This document shows, piece by piece, positions 61,243 to 64,000 of a stretch of DNA of 64,000 bases (its first letter is position 1; each line of letters starts with the position of its first letter). This stretch comes from Brenneria populi (GTDB lineage: Bacteria; Pseudomonadota; Gammaproteobacteria; Enterobacterales; Enterobacteriaceae): positions 1 through 64,000 of the forward strand of contig NZ_JAYWTM010000014.1 of NCBI RefSeq assembly GCF_036016195.1, in the 5' to 3' direction. A program made the translations under genes and the position numbers. The notes below the pieces were generated by a model. The model was given only the letters and a program-made list of their open reading frames with translations, ran no database searches and had not been told where the DNA came from.

Positions 61243-62078
61243 TTCGGCGTCTCTGGCGGTATTTTAAACGGGATCGGCTGGCGCTGGCGTGCCTGTGCTT
61301 CCTGACGCTGGTTCTGGCGGCGGGCTTGCTGGCGCCCTGGATTGCCCCGCACGATCCGCTGCTGGTTTCATGGCGCGATAAATATCACGCCCTCGGCGCG
61401 GATTATCCGCTGGGGGCCGACCACCTGGGGCGCTGCCTGTTCTCGCGGCTGCTGTACGGCATCCGCGCCACGGTGCTGGTCGCGCTGGCGGCGATGGCGG
61501 TCACATTGGCGTTCGGCATGGCGCTCGGTATGCTGGCGGGTTACTGCCGCGGACGCGTCGACGCCCTATTGATGCGCCTGTGCGATGTGATGCTGTCGTT
61601 TCCCAGCGAAGTGATGATTTTTGCCCTGGTCGGAATTTTGGGGCCGGGGCTGGGCAATATCATACTGGCGGCGCTGCTGGTGAAATGGGCCTGGTATGCC
61701 CGGATGGTGCGCGGCATCGTGCTGCAATACAGCGATCGGCGCTATATTCATTACGCCAGGCTGATCGGCGGGAAACCGCGCTATATCATCCTGCGCCATC
61801 TGCTGCCGGCGGCCGCCGCTGAAATGGCGGTGCTGGCGACCACCGACAGCGGCGCGACGATCCTGCTGTTGTCGGCGCTCTCTTTTATCGGGCTCGGCGT
61901 ACAGCCGCCCACCCCGGAGTGGGGCGCGATGCTGGGCGAGGCGAAAAACGTCATGCTGATACATCCCGAGCAGATGCTGCCCGCCGGGATCGCTATTGTG
62001 CTGGTGGTCGCGGCGTTTAACTATCTGGGCGATTTTCTGCGCGACGTGCTGGATAAGCAGGGAACCGGTGGCGATTGA
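61239..62078 (+). CDS. nikC: Nickel ABC transporter permease NikC
   Basis: 279 residues from the ATG at 61239. DppC/NikC family with an N-terminal membrane anchor, six segments and an EAA loop (YIHYARLIGGKPRYIILRHLLP). The earlier in-frame ATG at 61203 lies inside nikB. The gene ends the operon here: instead of nikD and nikE, the next gene is btsS on the other strand. Confidence 0.9.
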   Translation: MIRRLWRYFKRDRLALACLCFLTLVLAAGLLAPWIAPHDPLLVSWRDKYHALGADYPLGADHLGRCLFSRLLYGIRATVLVALAAMAVTLAFGMALGMLAGYCRGRVDALLMRLCDVMLSFPSEVMIFALVGILGPGLGNIILAALLVKWAWYARMVRGIVLQYSDRRYIHYARLIGGKPRYIILRHLLPAAAAEMAVLATTDSGATILLLSALSFIGLGVQPPTPEWGAMLGEAKNVMLIHPEQMLPAGIAIVLVVAAFNYLGDFLRDVLDKQGTGGD

Positions 62079-62104
62079 GTCGTCGCTTGGCTCTTGCGTT
62101 ATGC

Positions 62105-62206
62105 TCACATCGCTTTTAGTTCGTTGATAAAATCAGGCTTGTTTTTCAGTATATTCAAGACCTTTAACGCCGTGCCGGTCGGTTGGCGCCGGTGTTGCGG
62201 CCCCAT
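62105..62206 (-). CDS. Possible 33-residue peptide coupled to btsS
   Basis: Its ATG overlaps the btsS stop codon (TGATG), a pattern of translational coupling. The 33 residues (ending KPDFINELKAM) have no recognised family. It may be the remnant of a gene once downstream of btsS or chance. Low confidence. Confidence 0.2.
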   Translation of the reverse strand: MGPQHRRQPTGTALKVLNILKNKPDFINELKAM

Positions 62207-63924
62207 CAGGCCGCCTTTTCAATATCCGATAGCGTTTTACGGGGGGAAATAAAGGGGACGCGAACTTCCACCCGGGTAAAGCTGTCGGCCTCGCAGATTA
62301 CGGTAATGCCGAAGTGCGCGCCGTAACGGGCCTTGATGCGCCGGTCCACCAGGTTCATTCCCAGACCGTCTCCGCCGCTGGGCGGCTGATACATGCCAGC
62401 GTTATCCTCTACCGTCAGCTCCAGGGTATTGGCGTGCAGGCGCCCGCCGATGCGTATATGGCCGACGTCGATCATCTGCGAAATGCCGTGCTTGATGGCG
62501 TTTTCCACAATGGGCTGCAGCGAAAACGCCGGCAGCCGCGCCTCCAGCAGTTCGTCCGGCAGGGCGATCTCCACCGTCAGATGGTCGGCGAAGCGCGCTT
62601 TTTCGATTGCCAGATAAGCGTTCACATGCTCCAGCTCGTCGCTGAGCGATACCTCATCGTTACTGCGCTTCAGGTTTTTACGGAAAAAGGTCGACAGCGA
62701 CAGCACCAACTGACGCGCGTGGTCGGGATTGCGGCGTATTACGGCGGATAAGGTATTGAGCGCATTAAACAGAAAGTGCGGGTTAACCTGCGCGTGCAGC
62801 AGCTTGATCTCCGACTGCGCCAGCAGCTGTTTCTGCCGCTCGAAGCGTCCGGCCAGAATCTGGGCGGAGAGCAGGTGGGCAATCCCTTCCCCCAGGGTGC
62901 GGTTGATGCTGGAAAACAGCTTGTTCTTGGGTTCGTACAGCTTAATGGTGCCGATAACGCGCTGCTCTTCGCCGCGCAGCGGGATCACCAGCGTCGAGCC
63001 CAGCTTGCAGTTGGAGGAGATAGAACAGGTGTAGGGCACCTCGTTGCCATCGGCGTAGACCACCTGGTTGTTATCGATCGCCCGGTGGGTGTGGCAGGAG
63101 GTGATCGGGGAGTCCACGGTATGGTGATCGTCGCCCAGACCGATAAACGCCAATAATTTTTCGCGGTCGGTGATCGCGACGGCGCCCACCCCCAGCTCTT
63201 CATAGAGAATGCGGGCGACGCGCATGCTGTTCTGCTGGTTGAAGCCCTGGCGCAGCGTGCCTTCGGCCCGGGCGGCGATTTTCAGCGCCTTGGCGGAAAA
63301 AGCCGAGGTGTACTTCTCGAAAATGGCGCGCCTGTCGAGCAGAATGCGCATAAACATCGCCGAGCCGACGGTATTGGTGATCATCATCGGCAGGGCGATG
63401 TCTCTCACCAGCGCGATGGCGTTGTCAAACGGCCGGGCGACCAGCAGGATAATCACCATTTGCAGAATTTCTGCCACCAGCGCGGTTAAACCGACCACTA
63501 GCGGCTGAAACAGCAGATCGAGACGGTTGCGCCGCGTCAGATAGCGGTGCAGCAATCCGCCCAGCAGACCTTCGGCGATGGTCGACAGCATGCAGGCCAG
63601 CGCGGTCATGCCGCCCATCGAATAGCGGTGCAGCCCGCCGGTCAAGCCGACCAGAAAACCGATCGACGGGCCGCCCAGCATGCCGCCCAATACCGCGCCG
63701 GTGGCGCGGGTATTGGCGATGGAGTCATCGATATGCAGACCGAAATAGGTGCCCATGATGCAGAACATGGAGAACACCAGGTAGCACACCAGCTTGTGGG
63801 GTAAGCGAATAGTGACCTGCATCAGCGGAATAAATAGCGGCGTTTTACTTAACAGATAGGCGATCACCAGATAAACGCACATCTGCTGCAGTAAAGAGAA
63901 AATCAAATCGACCTGATTGACCAT
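62206..63924 (-). CDS. btsS: Sensor histidine kinase BtsS (YehU), LytS family
   Basis: 572 residues. Several N-terminal membrane segments (5TMR-LYT domain; SIGFLVGLTGGLHRYSMGGMTALACM is the family signature), a GAF domain (about 215-350), a His_kinase motif LLHAQVNPHFLFNALNTLS with the phosphorylated His, and a HATPase domain with NAIKHG and GLGMNLVDRRIKARYG. It matches E. coli BtsS, a high-affinity pyruvate receptor that acts with the LytTR regulator BtsR on the btsT transporter. btsR is not found downstream, where it would be in E. coli. Confidence 0.92.
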   Translation of the reverse strand: MVNQVDLIFSLLQQMCVYLVIAYLLSKTPLFIPLMQVTIRLPHKLVCYLVFSMFCIMGTYFGLHIDDSIANTRATGAVLGGMLGGPSIGFLVGLTGGLHRYSMGGMTALACMLSTIAEGLLGGLLHRYLTRRNRLDLLFQPLVVGLTALVAEILQMVIILLVARPFDNAIALVRDIALPMMITNTVGSAMFMRILLDRRAIFEKYTSAFSAKALKIAARAEGTLRQGFNQQNSMRVARILYEELGVGAVAITDREKLLAFIGLGDDHHTVDSPITSCHTHRAIDNNQVVYADGNEVPYTCSISSNCKLGSTLVIPLRGEEQRVIGTIKLYEPKNKLFSSINRTLGEGIAHLLSAQILAGRFERQKQLLAQSEIKLLHAQVNPHFLFNALNTLSAVIRRNPDHARQLVLSLSTFFRKNLKRSNDEVSLSDELEHVNAYLAIEKARFADHLTVEIALPDELLEARLPAFSLQPIVENAIKHGISQMIDVGHIRIGGRLHANTLELTVEDNAGMYQPPSGGDGLGMNLVDRRIKARYGAHFGITVICEADSFTRVEVRVPFISPRKTLSDIEKAA

Positions 63925-64000
63925 AGACGATCGCTCTTAATGGGGTTTACATTGAGGATTATACCCTTCTTGTCCGACGTTGCAGCGTTCTTGATAGCTA
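63925..64000. other. btsS upstream region (window end)
   Basis: 76 bp upstream of btsS up to the window edge. No gene or clear operator is visible. Confidence 0.4.

Overview
The window is chromosomal DNA of a member of the Enterobacterales. Most of it is the conserved gammaproteobacterial core (hemYXDC, cyaA, cyaY, lptM-dapF-yigA-xerC-yigB-uvrD, corA, rarD, pldA, recQ, rhtB, pldB, yigL, glpT/glpABC, ryhB, pirin, gntR/gntT, yhgN, asd). The proteins look close to E. coli, but the gene arrangement and the dispersed repeats fit plant-associated Pectobacteriaceae (Pectobacterium/Brenneria/Dickeya-like) better. The genus cannot be fixed from the sequence alone.

Layout. 1-5.7 kb (minus strand): a hydroxamate siderophore operon of alcaligin type (alcA, MFS exporter, alcB, alcC, and an alcE-like Rieske gene cut by the window edge) behind a Fur-box-like promoter. 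6.1-16.5 kb: a catabolic cluster with an M20 amidohydrolase, an AapJQMP-type amino-acid ABC importer, a TauE/SafE permease, two different MmgE/PrpD proteins and a divergent GntR/FCD regulator. A shared GGTATACAA motif lies before aapJ and before the first MmgE/PrpD gene. 17-18.7 kb: a divergent LysR/LysE pair. 18.9-43.3 kb: core genes, with an MFS gene placed between cyaA and cyaY and a cyclase gene between uvrD and corA. A CorL-like leader peptide precedes corA. 43.4-49.2 kb: glycerol-3-phosphate uptake (glpT) and anaerobic oxidation (glpABC) around a shared CRP/GlpR control region. 49.2-57.9 kb: a repeat-rich stretch with an rpn nuclease gene broken by a 123-bp MITE, the Fur-controlled sRNA ryhB, yhhW, gntR-gntT, yhgN, asd and nikR. 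57.4-62.1 kb: a NikR operator followed by a methyltransferase and nikABC, without nikDE. 62.2-63.9 kb: btsS, a LytS-type pyruvate-sensing kinase, with no btsR next to it.

The most unusual signal is a family of small modular hairpin elements in the 49-58 kb intergenic regions. Each has an 8-bp stem of the form AAAnnnnn/nnnnnTTT closed by an NGGGA loop, followed by nAAC, a GYCGC-TT-GCGRC hairpin and GGCCC, and usually a further variable hairpin. The stems differ between copies yet stay complementary. Copies occur in tandem, inverted, and nested inside a MITE.

Iron is a recurrent theme: the alc operon and ryhB both carry Fur-box-like sites. Nickel (nikR, nikABC), gluconate (gntR, gntT) and glycerol-3-phosphate systems each retain recognisable operators.
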